A stretch of 64,000 nucleotides of DNA from Bacillota bacterium (GCA_023386815.1 JAEWIZ010000026.1:62001-126000); one strand, 5' to 3'. Positions 34,566 to 43,919 are shown, counted from the stretch's first letter. Numbers and translations are program-made. The notes: generated by a model from the letters alone, not told the origin.

Positions 34566-35738
34566 ATGAGAAAAAAAGTAATGGCACTTGCACTTTGCTT
34601 ATGCATCGCTGTAAGTATGTTATCAGCCTGTAATTCAAAATCAGGCGATAGTGCTAATGTAATCAAAATCGGTGTTTTTGAGCCGGTTACCGGTGAAAAC
34701 GGTGGCGGCGGTTTCCAAGAGGTTCTTGGTATGCGTTATGCCAATAAAATGTACCCAACAGTAGAAATTGACGGGGTTACATATGACATCGAGCTTGTCG
34801 AGGTTGATAATAAGAGCGATAAGACCGAAGCTGTCAGCGCAGCACAGAGCTTAATTAGCTCCGGTGTTAAAGTGGTATTAGGTTCCTATGGTTCCGGTGT
34901 ATCCATCGCTGCCGGTGAATTCTTTAAAGAAGCTAAGATTCCTGCTATTGGTGCTTCCTGTACCAATCCTCAGGTTACTCTTGGAAATGATTACTATTTC
35001 CGTGTATGTTTCCTTGATCCTTTCCAGGGAACAGTAATGGCTAACTATGCATACCAGGAAAATGCGAAGACTGCTGCAGTTATTACACAGCTTGGTGATG
35101 ACTATTCCTCAGGTCTTGGAAGTTACTTCGTAACAGCATTCAAAGGACTTGCAGGTGACAGTTCCATTGTAAGTGAAGAGCAGTTCCAGACAAACCAGAC
35201 GGATTTCAAGGCTATTCTTACAAATGTAAAACAAGCCAATCCCGATGTTATCTTTGCTCCTTCCTCCATTGCAACGGCACCACTTATCATCGCACAGGCT
35301 CGTGAGCTTGGAATTACTTGCCCTATCATGGCTGGTGATACCTGGGAGAACTCAACAATTATTGAAAATGCCGGTGCTCATGCAGAAGGTATCGTTCTTT
35401 CCACTTTCTTTGATGATGCAGAACCTGCAAATAAGGAAGCGGAGTCTTTCGTAACCGGCTTTAAAGAATATTTAAAAGAAAACAAACAGTCAGAAATTAT
35501 TCCTGCTGTATCCGCGCTTGGTTATGATGCATACCTTGCAGCTATACAGGCAATCAAAGATGCAGGTTCTACTGATACTACTGCAATCCGTGATGCGCTT
35601 GCAAAAGTTCAGTTTGACGGCGTAACCGGTTCTATTTCCTTTGATGAGAACGGTGATGCGAATAAGGATATGGCTTTTATCAAGACAGTTGAAAATGGTG
35701 AATTCAAATTTTTAAAGACTGTTACTGTAACAAAATAA
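34566..35738 (+). CDS. livK: Branched-chain amino acid ABC transporter substrate-binding lipoprotein
   Basis: This 390-residue lipoprotein has a signal peptide ending in the lipobox LSAC at about residue 22; the Cys would be lipid-modified and hold the protein on the outer face of the membrane. The mature part is a type I periplasmic-binding fold (IKIGVFEPVTGENGGGG, VVLGSYGSGVSIAAGEFF, VSALGYDAYLAAIQAIKDAG). It captures leucine, isoleucine, valine or a similar ligand for the permease encoded downstream. A hairpin-rich gap separates it from the permease genes, a usual way to make more binding protein than permease. Ligand choice within the family is unverified. Confidence 0.9.
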   Translation: MRKKVMALALCLCIAVSMLSACNSKSGDSANVIKIGVFEPVTGENGGGGFQEVLGMRYANKMYPTVEIDGVTYDIELVEVDNKSDKTEAVSAAQSLISSGVKVVLGSYGSGVSIAAGEFFKEAKIPAIGASCTNPQVTLGNDYYFRVCFLDPFQGTVMANYAYQENAKTAAVITQLGDDYSSGLGSYFVTAFKGLAGDSSIVSEEQFQTNQTDFKAILTNVKQANPDVIFAPSSIATAPLIIAQARELGITCPIMAGDTWENSTIIENAGAHAEGIVLSTFFDDAEPANKEAESFVTGFKEYLKENKQSEIIPAVSALGYDAYLAAIQAIKDAGSTDTTAIRDALAKVQFDGVTGSISFDENGDANKDMAFIKTVENGEFKFLKTVTVTK

Positions 35739-36056
35739 GTTAAGTCAATTAATGATATTAGATAAGTGATTTCACAAGGGGAGTGCTGCTACCACGGACA
35801 ATAATATCCTTGCGCACTCCCCTTAATACTGAGCTAGACACATTCTTGAGTTTGCCTGCCATTCAGGAGCAATCCGGCAATGACACACAAACTCAAGAGT
35901 ATGTCTTTCAGAGTTCTATCCTGCGGATACAATGGCGTATTGATTCACGCCGTTCATTTGTACCCGCTTTAAACTATTATTGACTCATTTTATGCCTATG
36001 CTGATTTGGTCTAGGAACTAAAATGGTACTGCAACAGATTGTTTGGAGGACATCTC
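35739..36056 (+). promoter_or_regulatory. Structured gap within the liv operon
   Basis: An 11-bp perfect stem (AAGGGGAGTGC/GCACTCCCCTT) at 35776-35824 is followed by a larger fold at 35837-35905. That fold has GACA/TGTC and CTTGAGTTTG/CAAACTCAAG arms and competing inner TTGCC/GGCAA arms. A small GGCGT/ACGCC hairpin follows at about 35934-35951. There is no T-run after the first stem, so it probably protects the 3' end of the binding-protein message or partly attenuates transcription. No open frame with a ribosome site is seen. Confidence 0.6.
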
Positions 36057-36938
36057 ATGGCACTATCTACATTTTTTCAACATACCTTAACCGGAATATC
36101 TCTGGGTGGAGCCTATGCTCTGATTGCCATTGGATATACCATGGTATATGGTATTCTTCGCCTTATCAATTTCGCCCATGGCGATATTTTTATGATGGCA
36201 GGTTATTTTATGATATTTTCCATGGCAGTATTGCCTTGGTGGATTGCAATTCCCCTAGTATGTATTCTCACAATTATTTTGGGTGTGGTAATTGAAAGGG
36301 CTGCTTATAAGCCGATCCGATCCGCACCGCGTATGTCAATTATGATTTCTGCGATCGGTGTATCCTATCTCATACAGAATCTGGCTACATATTTGTTTAC
36401 AGCACTCCCACGTGCTTATCCAGAAATACCGTTCCTTAAGAAAATATTTCATATTGGAAGTATCTCTGCTTCCCTAGTAACCTTTGTTACGCCTGTGTTA
36501 ACAATCCTTTTGGTATTCGGACTTATATTTCTAATCAACCATACCAAGGTTGGTATGGCTATGCGTGCTGTATCCAAGGATTTTGAAACTGCACAGCTGA
36601 TGGGAATAAAGATTAACAACACCATTAGCACCACCTTCGTGATTGGTTCCTTCCTAGCGGCGGTTGGTTCCATTCTCTATTTCACAGATCGTATGTCTGT
36701 GACTCCATTTAGTGGTACATTACCGGGCTTAAAGTGCTTTATTGCTGCTGTTCTAGGCGGTATCGGAAGTATTCCGGGTGCAGTTGTCGGCGGTTTTATT
36801 ATCGGTATCTGTGAAACCTTTCTGGTTGCCTTCGGATATTCGACCTACAGTGATGCATTTACATTTATCTTATTAATCATTATCCTTCTGCTACGCCCAA
36901 CAGGCTTATTCGGAGAGAAAATGATCGATAAGGTGTAG
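36057..36938 (+). CDS. livH: Branched-chain amino acid ABC transporter permease LivH
   Basis: This 293-residue inner-membrane permease has about eight hydrophobic segments. It opens with the family pattern GISLGGAYALIAIGYTMVYG and LINFAHGDIFMMAGY. The coupling helix, which meets the ATPase, lies at VGMAMRAVSKDFETAQLMGI. The C-terminal part has AAVLGGIGSIPGAVVGGF. It forms the channel with LivM. The ATG at 36057 follows TTGGAGG; an upstream TTG frame start contains that site. It is followed after 12 bases by livM. Confidence 0.93.
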   Translation: MALSTFFQHTLTGISLGGAYALIAIGYTMVYGILRLINFAHGDIFMMAGYFMIFSMAVLPWWIAIPLVCILTIILGVVIERAAYKPIRSAPRMSIMISAIGVSYLIQNLATYLFTALPRAYPEIPFLKKIFHIGSISASLVTFVTPVLTILLVFGLIFLINHTKVGMAMRAVSKDFETAQLMGIKINNTISTTFVIGSFLAAVGSILYFTDRMSVTPFSGTLPGLKCFIAAVLGGIGSIPGAVVGGFIIGICETFLVAFGYSTYSDAFTFILLIIILLLRPTGLFGEKMIDKV

Positions 36939-36950
36939 GAGGGAGCCCGA

Positions 36951-38063
36951 ATGAAAAAGTCAAAAAACTTGATATATACAGCCATACTCGGCTTAATCAT
37001 CCTGGTATTTCTATTCTTCCTGGAGGCCAATAAGTTCAAATTTGGTATGGCATATACTGTATTGCAAAAAGGTATGATACTTGTTGTTGTAGCCGTATCC
37101 ATGAACCTGGTTACCGGTTTTACCGGTTTATTCTCACTGGGTCAGGCTGGATTCATGGCTATTGGAGCTTATGTAACCGCCATCTTTTTAATTCCTGTGG
37201 ATAGTATTAATGAGGTATATTATATCAGCGGTATTAATCCAACAATTTTAAATTTTAAAACCTGGCTTGAATCAGGTCCAGCCTTTACCCATGCTCTGAT
37301 TCCGTATATAGCATTAGTTATCGGTGGATTGGTTGCAGCAGTCTTTGCAGCTGTTATTGGATATCCGGTACTTCGTCTCAAGAGTGACTATCTTGCTATC
37401 GCAACTCTTGGTTTTTCTGAAATAGTGCGTGCCATTATCTCAAGTCCGCAGATGGATCGTATTACCAATGGCTCCTACGGGCTAAAGAAGATTGAGGGCT
37501 TTACATCCATTTTTGAAATCTTTGGAGTCATGGTAGTTTGTGTACTCCTAATGGTACTCTTACTTCGCAGCACCTACGGAAGAGCATTTCGAGCGATCCG
37601 TGAGGATGAAATTGCAGCAGAAGCAATGGGGATTAACTTATCCAAGCACAAACAGATGAGCTTTATTATTGGTTCTTTTTTCTCTGCAATCAGCGGAGGT
37701 ATGCTTGCGATGTTCATGCGTTCCATAGACTCGAAAACCTTTAGCGTAGCGTTGACCTATGATATTTTACTGATTGTTGTTATTGGTGGTATTGGTAGTG
37801 TGACAGGAAGCGTTATTGCTGCTCTGATTGTTACACTGAGTAAAGAATGGTGGCTTCGTTTCTTTGATAATCCGCTCTTTATCGGCGATTTCCAGGTGCC
37901 TCTGTTCCGTACAGGCTTCCGTATGGTTATCTTCTCAGTTATTCTTGTTTTAGTAGTTCTCTTCTATCAAAGGGGAATAATGGGTAAAAATGAATTCTCC
38001 TGGACGCGGTTGGAAAAACGCATCCGAAACTTGTTTAGAAAGAGAGGTGCTAAGAATGCCTGA
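36951..38063 (+). CDS. livM: Branched-chain amino acid ABC transporter permease LivM
   Basis: This second channel subunit is 370 residues with about ten membrane segments. Marks are MNLVTGFTGLFSLGQAGFMAIGAY, YPVLRLKSDYLAIATLGFSEIVR, the coupling helix FRAIREDEIAAEAMGI, and VVIGGIGSVTGSVIAAL. It has a basic C-terminal tail (KRIRNLFRKRG). TAGGAGGG precedes the ATG. Its last eight bases overlap livG, so translation is coupled. Confidence 0.93.
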   Translation: MKKSKNLIYTAILGLIILVFLFFLEANKFKFGMAYTVLQKGMILVVVAVSMNLVTGFTGLFSLGQAGFMAIGAYVTAIFLIPVDSINEVYYISGINPTILNFKTWLESGPAFTHALIPYIALVIGGLVAAVFAAVIGYPVLRLKSDYLAIATLGFSEIVRAIISSPQMDRITNGSYGLKKIEGFTSIFEIFGVMVVCVLLMVLLLRSTYGRAFRAIREDEIAAEAMGINLSKHKQMSFIIGSFFSAISGGMLAMFMRSIDSKTFSVALTYDILLIVVIGGIGSVTGSVIAALIVTLSKEWWLRFFDNPLFIGDFQVPLFRTGFRMVIFSVILVLVVLFYQRGIMGKNEFSWTRLEKRIRNLFRKRGAKNA

Positions 38064-38904
38064 CCAGGTTTTAAGTGTAAAGGACATTACCATGCAGTTT
38101 GGAGGCGTGGTAGCGGTTAATAATCTCTCACTGGAAGTGAAGCAGAATGAAATCGTATCACTGATCGGCCCAAATGGTGCCGGCAAAACGACTGCTTTTA
38201 ACGTGATTACTGGAGTTTATGCACCTACAAATGGTGCAGTCTATTTTAAAGATCAATTGATTACCTCCAATTTCCCGAAGGGAAATATGAAGAAGCTGTA
38301 TGCAGGAGAAAATAAAGGCAGATATACTACAACGATGCGAAAGACTCCAGATCAAATAACAAAGCTGGGGGTTGCGCGTACCTTCCAAAACATCCGCCTA
38401 TTTAAAGAGCTTACAGCCTTTGATAATGTTTTGATTGCAAAGCATATGCATTATAAAGCTAATTTTATGGCAGCTACGCTGGGCTTGAATTACAAGGAAG
38501 AAAAGACCATGAGAGAAGAGACCATGGAACTGCTTGATATTCTAGGACTTACTGCAGTAAAGGATGAAATCGCCAGTTCTCTTCCTTATGGACAGCAGCG
38601 TCATCTGGAAATTGCCAGAGCACTAGCAACAAAACCGGAGCTTTTGCTATTAGACGAGCCTGCAGCTGGTATGAATCCTCAAGAGACAGATGAATTAACT
38701 GCTTTTATTTTTGATATTCGCAGTAAATTTAACCTTACCGTATTTATGATTGAGCATCATATGGATCTGGTAATGGATATCTCAGATCGTATTTATGTAC
38801 TTGACTTTGGTAAATTAATTGCTTCCGGAACTCCGGAGGAAATTCAGAATAATCAGCGTGTTATTGACGCATATTTGGGGGTACCGGAAGATGACGAAGA
38901 ATAA
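38056..38904 (+). CDS. livG: Branched-chain amino acid ABC transporter ATP-binding protein LivG
   Basis: This 282-residue ATPase has Walker A GPNGAGKTT near residue 40, the signature LPYGQQRHLEIARAL, Walker B LLLLDEPAAGMNP and the switch His in MIEHHMD. The insert after Walker A (about 75-105) is typical of LivG. The frame extends 22 codons upstream, but the ATG at 38056 has the AGAGGTG site and overlaps livM, the classic operon arrangement. It works with LivF on the cytosolic face. Confidence 0.94.
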   Translation: MPDQVLSVKDITMQFGGVVAVNNLSLEVKQNEIVSLIGPNGAGKTTAFNVITGVYAPTNGAVYFKDQLITSNFPKGNMKKLYAGENKGRYTTTMRKTPDQITKLGVARTFQNIRLFKELTAFDNVLIAKHMHYKANFMAATLGLNYKEEKTMREETMELLDILGLTAVKDEIASSLPYGQQRHLEIARALATKPELLLLDEPAAGMNPQETDELTAFIFDIRSKFNLTVFMIEHHMDLVMDISDRIYVLDFGKLIASGTPEEIQNNQRVIDAYLGVPEDDEE

Positions 38905-39616
38905 TCTGTTAACACTGGAAAATCTATCTGTATCCTATGGAGGTATTCGTGCTGTGAAAGGCATTAGCCTGGAGGTACCGGAGGGTGAGATCGTAACCTT
39001 GATCGGTGCCAATGGCGCTGGTAAAAGTACGATCCTACGTACCATCGCAGGACTCGTAAAAGCAGAAAGCGGTACCATTACCTATCAGGGTGAGGATATC
39101 ACAGGAAAGACTACCACAGCAATTGTTGAAAAGGGAATTACCCTTGTACCGGAAGGACGCCGTGTATTCCCGGATCTTTCCGTATTGGAGAACTTAAAAA
39201 TTGGTGCTTATCTTCGCAAGGACAGTCTGGAAGATGACATCAACTGGGTATATAAGCTTTTTCCGCGACTGAAGGAACGCTCCTGGCAGATGGCAGGAAC
39301 CTTATCCGGTGGTGAACAGCAGATGCTGGCTGTTGGCCGTGCTTTAATGAGTAAACCAAAATTGATCATGATGGATGAGCCATCCCTTGGTCTTGCACCG
39401 ATTATCATACGTGATATTATGAACATCATCACAACCGTAAATAAGGAAGGGGTTACTATCCTGTTGATCGAGCAGAATGCAAATCTTGCCTTAAAGATTG
39501 CCCATACCGGATATGTATGTGAGACCGGAAGCATCACCTTAAAGGGAACCGGTAATGAATTGCTAAATGATGAAAGTGTAAAAGCTGCATATTTAGGCAA
39601 ATCAAGAAAAAAATAA
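38891..39616 (+). CDS. livF: Branched-chain amino acid ABC transporter ATP-binding protein LivF
   Basis: This 241-residue ATPase, the partner of LivG, shows Walker A GANGAGKST, signature LSGGEQQMLAVGRAL, Walker B LIMMDEPSLGLAP and switch LIEQNANLAL, the last characteristic of LivF. The ATG at 38891 overlaps livG by 14 bases; the longer frame upstream has no start with a site. It is the last gene of the five-gene operon and is followed by a terminator. Confidence 0.94.
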   Translation: MTKNNLLTLENLSVSYGGIRAVKGISLEVPEGEIVTLIGANGAGKSTILRTIAGLVKAESGTITYQGEDITGKTTTAIVEKGITLVPEGRRVFPDLSVLENLKIGAYLRKDSLEDDINWVYKLFPRLKERSWQMAGTLSGGEQQMLAVGRALMSKPKLIMMDEPSLGLAPIIIRDIMNIITTVNKEGVTILLIEQNANLALKIAHTGYVCETGSITLKGTGNELLNDESVKAAYLGKSRKK

Positions 39617-39650
39617 AAGAGTTAAACAAAACTTCATGTTAATTTGTTAT

Positions 39651-39695
39651 AAAGAGCCTTTCAAACAGACGGTTGTCTGCACAGGAGGCTCTTTC
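39651..39695 (+). terminator. Terminator of the liv operon
   Basis: A perfect AAAGAGCCT/AGGCTCTTT stem closes a 26-base loop with inner pairing (CAGAC/GTCTG). The tail is short in T (CGTTATAT). Confidence 0.72.
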
Positions 39696-39810
39696 GTTAT
39701 ATAAGAGGAGATTCGAAGACAGTGAACTTGTAAGTTTTTCGAGGAGCAATACGGTTAACAGGTGGGATAATAATAATGTTGTCGTTTTCTCACCGTTAAT
39801 TGATGGTTTT

Positions 39811-39848
39811 AAAAAAGCCGCTACAACGTGTTAGCTTTGCAGCGGCTT
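39811..39848 (-). terminator. Terminator of the ferritin-like gene
   Basis: AAGCCGCT and AGCGGCTT arms have an A-run on the plus strand that becomes a T-run for the minus-strand gene, whose stop lies about 40 bases away. Confidence 0.82.
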
Positions 39849-39889
39849 CCCAGAGAGAATTATTTATATCAAACTAAAGTCAATCATCT

Positions 39890-40396
39890 TTATTTGCAAG
39901 GAAAATTATTATATAAGGTGCTAAACATCGTCGCATGCCCCTGTTCATTAACCATGACCATGTAGAAGATATCAATGATTACCTGATCCATGGTAGAGAG
40001 CTGTACATTACGAAAGAATTCAACTGTGTCCAAGGTTCCAATTAAAGCCTTGAAGAGACCATCTCTGTAGCAGGGATAAGGGATAGGATTCACACAGAAC
40101 TTTGGTTCACAATTCGTATAATAAATATATAACTTGGTAAATATCTGTATATGCTCTAACTCAGCATCATAGATACGCTGAATAATCTCACAATGCATTT
40201 TATTAGGAGCATCTTTTGAAAGGTGCCTATAAAAGTCAGCAGCATTGGCTTCAATTTCTACTGCTCTTTGTATATATTGGAGGATTTGGTCAAAAGGCTT
40301 CGGACCTTTTAGCGGTAAGCTAGGGATCTGAACATTGTTGCAGAAACGATTATCAAAGAAAGCAAGATTTTTTTCCGGTGGCTGATATATGAACAT
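39890..40396 (-). CDS. Ferritin-like (rubrerythrin-type fold) protein
   Basis: This protein of about 168 residues has a four-helix ferritin-like pattern. Possible di-metal ligands are Glu49, Glu79-x-x-His82, Glu126 and Glu151-x-x-His154, spaced as in rubrerythrin or other di-iron carboxylate proteins. The N-terminal 30 residues are Pro- and Asn-rich, and several Cys (101, 109, 167) are present, but there is no rubredoxin domain. It might store or sense iron, handle peroxide, or act as a spore-associated ferritin-like protein. The minus-strand ATG with eight bases after GGAGG is chosen over an earlier one too close to it. Confidence 0.7.
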   Translation of the reverse strand: MFIYQPPEKNLAFFDNRFCNNVQIPSLPLKGPKPFDQILQYIQRAVEIEANAADFYRHLSKDAPNKMHCEIIQRIYDAELEHIQIFTKLYIYYTNCEPKFCVNPIPYPCYRDGLFKALIGTLDTVEFFRNVQLSTMDQVIIDIFYMVMVNEQGHATMFSTLYNNFPCK

Positions 40397-40464
40397 TAAC
40401 ATAACCTCCAATTACTGTAATATTTTGACCTATTAAAGTTCTTCATATCATAATATATGCGAAT

Positions 40465-40495
40465 TTATTAGATATTGTTCTTTAATATCTAATAA
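40465..40495. promoter_or_regulatory. Perfect AT-rich dyad between divergent genes
   Basis: TTATTAGATATT and its exact complement flank a seven-base spacer, midway between the ferritin-like gene and the LysM gene. It may be an operator or a cruciform or hairpin site. Confidence 0.45.
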
Positions 40496-40632
40496 TTAAT
40501 TAATATGTCTATCCATGTCGGGAGTGGTGAAGGGATTTGTTATAAGACAGCCCAATATTAATGTGATGGATTCTGGGTAAGATTGCACTAATATGCATAT
40601 ATTATACTAAAGCTTACATTAAGGTGAAGTAT

Positions 40633-41919
40633 ATGCTTATATTACATAAGGTTCAGGAAGGGGATACAATGAGCACCATTGCAGAACAGTATCAGATCCC
40701 TGTTCAAAGATTGGCAGAAGAAAATTTAATATCACCGGATATTAAACTAAATATTGGACAGTTCATCATAATCGCATATCCCAAGCAAACCTATATCGTA
40801 CAGCAGGGAGATACCTTAGGGGATATCGCTGTAGCGAACGGAGTAACAGTGATGGAACTATTAAGAAATAATCCATCGCTTTTAGGCAGGGATTATTTGG
40901 AGGTTGGGGAGGAACTAGTAATTAGCTATGATCGAAAAGATGAGGAAATAAAAGTAAATGGGATGACCTTTAGCTTTATAAAGGAGAGTGTTCTGAAGAA
41001 AACACTGCCCTTCCTAACATATATAACAGTTTTTGGGTATCAGGTCGATGAAAACGGTAATTTAAAGTATGTTGACGATCAGCACATCATTAACATGGCC
41101 ATTGATTATGGAGTTGTTCCTCTAATGCTGGTTTCAAGCATAAATGAATTCGGAATTGGATCCATAGATGTCACACATAAACTTTTTAATAATCAGGAGC
41201 TCCAAACTAAATTAATTGACAACATAATTCAAACCATGGAAATCAAAGGATATCTTGGAGTTGTATTCGGATTTCAAGTAATACTAGAAGAAGACTTATC
41301 CTTGTATATCGATTTTATCGATTATGCATCGATACTTCTGCGTGACAGAGAATATAGCGTTGGAGTTGTATTAATACCCTCTACCTTTGGATATGAGCAA
41401 GGTCAGCCCTATGTAGAGACCTATTTTTCCGAGTTAGGTGAGGCTGTTGATAGTGCAATATTGATCTCCTATCAGTGGGCAACTAATTATATACCGAGTA
41501 GTCTTCAAACCTCCTATATCTTTCAAAAGGAATATCTGGAGGTCGTAAAAGCACAGATATCTCCAGAAAAAATTTATTTGGGAATATCAAGAATTGCATA
41601 CGATTTTGAACTTCCCTATGTGGAGGGTGAATCCATGGCATCTGCACTCTCAGTTCCAGCTGCATTATTATTAGCAAGTCAGTATGATAGTGAAATTTAC
41701 TATGATGAAGATACCAAATACGCTTACTTTTTATATAACATATCAGGTGTTGATCATATTGTCTGGTTTATTGACCCGAGACAACTGGATGCAATCTTAG
41801 AGTTAATCGAACAGAATGGTCTTGGAGGCATTGCAGTATGGAATATAATGATTTATTTCCGTTTCTGGCATTTGATAAATATGCAATATAAAATAGTAAA
41901 ATTGTTACCAGTAGAATAA
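40633..41919 (+). CDS. LysM protein with a GH18-fold domain lacking catalytic residues
   Basis: This 428-residue protein has two LysM domains (about 4-48 and 52-97) that bind peptidoglycan sugars. A glycosidase-family-18 barrel like that of the spore cortex enzyme SleL/YaaH follows (about 105-425). In active relatives the fourth strand reads roughly FDLEY, with catalytic Asp and Glu; here it is FGFQV, with Gly213 and Gln215 in those places. The protein is therefore probably a binding pseudo-enzyme. There is no signal peptide, as is common for spore-coat GH18 proteins. ATG at 40633 follows AAGGTGA; a GTG three codons earlier lies on that site. Confidence 0.83.
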   Translation: MLILHKVQEGDTMSTIAEQYQIPVQRLAEENLISPDIKLNIGQFIIIAYPKQTYIVQQGDTLGDIAVANGVTVMELLRNNPSLLGRDYLEVGEELVISYDRKDEEIKVNGMTFSFIKESVLKKTLPFLTYITVFGYQVDENGNLKYVDDQHIINMAIDYGVVPLMLVSSINEFGIGSIDVTHKLFNNQELQTKLIDNIIQTMEIKGYLGVVFGFQVILEEDLSLYIDFIDYASILLRDREYSVGVVLIPSTFGYEQGQPYVETYFSELGEAVDSAILISYQWATNYIPSSLQTSYIFQKEYLEVVKAQISPEKIYLGISRIAYDFELPYVEGESMASALSVPAALLLASQYDSEIYYDEDTKYAYFLYNISGVDHIVWFIDPRQLDAILELIEQNGLGGIAVWNIMIYFRFWHLINMQYKIVKLLPVE

Positions 41920-41970
41920 CGCAGATAAAAAGAACTGTGTGATTAGAAGATATTTAAACAAAATCATGGG

Positions 41971-42022
41971 AAATAGCCTGTTTCAGTGAATTGATTTGCG
42001 ATCAAGAAACGGCTATTTTTTT
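41971..42022 (+). terminator. Terminator of the LysM/GH18 gene
   Basis: AATAGCC-T-GTTTC pairs with GAAAC-GGCTATT around a 21-base loop and a seven-base T-run follows. The remaining gap to 42227 shows no gene or clear promoter. Confidence 0.82.
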
Positions 42023-42227
42023 ATTGCTAGATAAGAAACATCCTCTCTACTATTATTTTATCATAAAGCTTGTGAAGATACTAGACTTGTAATAAAAACA
42101 GTAAGCGAATAAAATATAGTACAAATCTAGAATAGTAAAGATAGCATAGGCAAAAGAACATTGAGGCACAAAAGAGCTTTACGAAGGCTGTAACCGATTA
42201 ATATTATTTTAAAAAGAGGGCGATTCT

Positions 42228-42788
42228 ATGGATGATATGTTTGAACTGATATTGGCGGAGCAACAGAAGCAGGAAGTAGTAAGAGTGTTGGAATGTAATA
42301 AGAAAACAGAACAATTTGGATTGGTGCTATCTCAGGAGGATGCAGCCAATTTGATGTTAAGCCGAAAAGCTAACCTGAGTGAAAACAAACGAGTAGAATT
42401 TGGGGAAGGAGTATTACCAAAGATTATTTATTTATTTTGTGATTCACAGTATCTTAATCAGGAGAATTATTCTGATATTCTTTCTGAACTTCAAGAGATC
42501 TTCTATTTATATAAGAATGATACAATGGATGAATTAACAGACGATGAATTACTTGATTTTATGAGGAAGCAGTTTGACGAGGTATGCTTTGGAGACATAG
42601 AATATTTAAAAAATACCTGCATGGAACGCTTCTCCAGAGCAATTCGTTCCGGTTACAAAAGTCAGATGCAATCCAGGCTTCGAGATGAATATTCTTTAAG
42701 AGATACTGAAAATGAATATGGCAGGCTGTCAGAAGAGGCCAGATGGGACTATGAGGTGTATAAAATGAGATTAGAGGATACGTATTAG
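42228..42788 (+). CDS. Conserved protein of unknown function (possibly DUF6323 family)
   Basis: This 186-residue soluble helical protein has the conserved-looking stretches LSQEDAANLMLSRK, RVEFGEGVLPKIIYLFCDSQ and DELTDDELLDFM. It matches my memory of a Firmicutes family called DUF6323, usually next to a DUF6179 gene; that partner is not in this window. The C-terminal 40 residues are Arg/Glu/Tyr-rich and look like an added tail. A GAGGGCG site precedes the ATG. No catalytic motif is seen. Confidence 0.7.
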   Translation: MDDMFELILAEQQKQEVVRVLECNKKTEQFGLVLSQEDAANLMLSRKANLSENKRVEFGEGVLPKIIYLFCDSQYLNQENYSDILSELQEIFYLYKNDTMDELTDDELLDFMRKQFDEVCFGDIEYLKNTCMERFSRAIRSGYKSQMQSRLRDEYSLRDTENEYGRLSEEARWDYEVYKMRLEDTY

Positions 42789-42903
42789 GGGGAGGATGCC
42801 TAGAAAGGAATAGATTGACAGAATATAATTTCTATAATAAGATAGGAATAGATACTATTATCAACATTAAGCATGTGCCTAGGCACAGGAAAGGAGGTCT
42901 CAT

Positions 42904-43779
42904 ATGAAGAAGCTATCTCTGACTACTGACATACATGCACCTCGGGAAGAGGTTTGGTCAGCAATCATTAGTGACAAGAAATTCCGTTTATGGACTGCTG
43001 CTTTTCAAGAGGGTTCTCACTTTGAAGGCAGTTGGCAGCAGGGTGATAAAATAAGATTTGTATCTGAGTACGATGGACAGGTTACTGGTATGATGTCTGA
43101 AATTGAAGTAAGTGAACATCTAAAAAACATCTCAATTCACCATTTAGGTATTATTATGGATGGGGTGGAGGACTTTACGAGTGATCAGGCTAAGCAATGG
43201 ATCGGTAAATATGAAAATTATCACTTTGAGAAGCTAGGTGAGAAGGGTACTCGCTTTACTGTGGAGTTAGAGGTTGAGGAGGAGTATTCTGAGGACTTTG
43301 AAAAGCAGTGGTTATTGGCACTTCAAAAGCTGAAGGCTGTTTGCGAAGAAAAATTAGCAGCCTTTGCTTCAATAACAATTGAAGCGATAATAGATGCCCC
43401 GCTAGCAAGAGTCTGGGATTACTATATCATACCGGAACATGTTATTAAATGGAATCATGCATCGGAGGATTGGTATTGCCCTAAAGCAATCAATAATCTT
43501 AGTGAGGGTGGACGATTCAGCTATACCATGGCTGCAAAGGATGGTAGTATGTCCTTTGATTTTTCTGGAACCTATACGGATATTGTCAATTATGAACGTA
43601 TTGTAAATCAATTAGACGATGGTAGAATGATGACTCTTATCTTTAAATCCTTAGAAGATAACAAGACACAGGTGATTGAGACCTTTGAAGCAGAAGATGA
43701 GAACAATTTGGAGTTTCAAAAAAGCGGCTGGCAGGCAATTTTAGATAATTTCAAGATGGCGGTAGAACGAGAATTATAG
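42904..43779 (+). CDS. Tandem SRPBCC (AHSA1-like) domain protein
   Basis: This 291-residue protein is made of two START-like (SRPBCC) domains. The first, about 1-150, opens SLTTDIHAPREEVWSAIISD; the second, about 155-290, opens ITIEAIIDAPLARVWDYYIIPEHVIKWNHAS. Both show the family's edge pattern (I-DAP...VW, then W). Single-domain members bind hydrophobic ligands or activate Hsp90-type chaperones; double copies in one chain are less usual. No partner gene suggests a ligand. The site AAAGGAGG precedes the ATG. A terminator follows. Confidence 0.85.
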   Translation: MKKLSLTTDIHAPREEVWSAIISDKKFRLWTAAFQEGSHFEGSWQQGDKIRFVSEYDGQVTGMMSEIEVSEHLKNISIHHLGIIMDGVEDFTSDQAKQWIGKYENYHFEKLGEKGTRFTVELEVEEEYSEDFEKQWLLALQKLKAVCEEKLAAFASITIEAIIDAPLARVWDYYIIPEHVIKWNHASEDWYCPKAINNLSEGGRFSYTMAAKDGSMSFDFSGTYTDIVNYERIVNQLDDGRMMTLIFKSLEDNKTQVIETFEAEDENNLEFQKSGWQAILDNFKMAVEREL

Positions 43780-43831
43780 GCCATTTTAGTAACGGGCACT
43801 AATTTTTATGATATAAAAAAAGATTTGTGGG

Positions 43832-43875
43832 AAATGAGTCTGGATGGTATTTTCTGGACTCATTTTCTTGTTTTT
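43832..43875 (+). terminator. Terminator of the SRPBCC gene
   Basis: AAATGAGTC and GACTCATTT flank a 16-base loop, with T-rich sequence after. Confidence 0.72.
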
Positions 43876-43919
43876 ATAGAGAATTATGTTTGCTAAATCA
43901 TATTGTGAATCCTTTTTGA

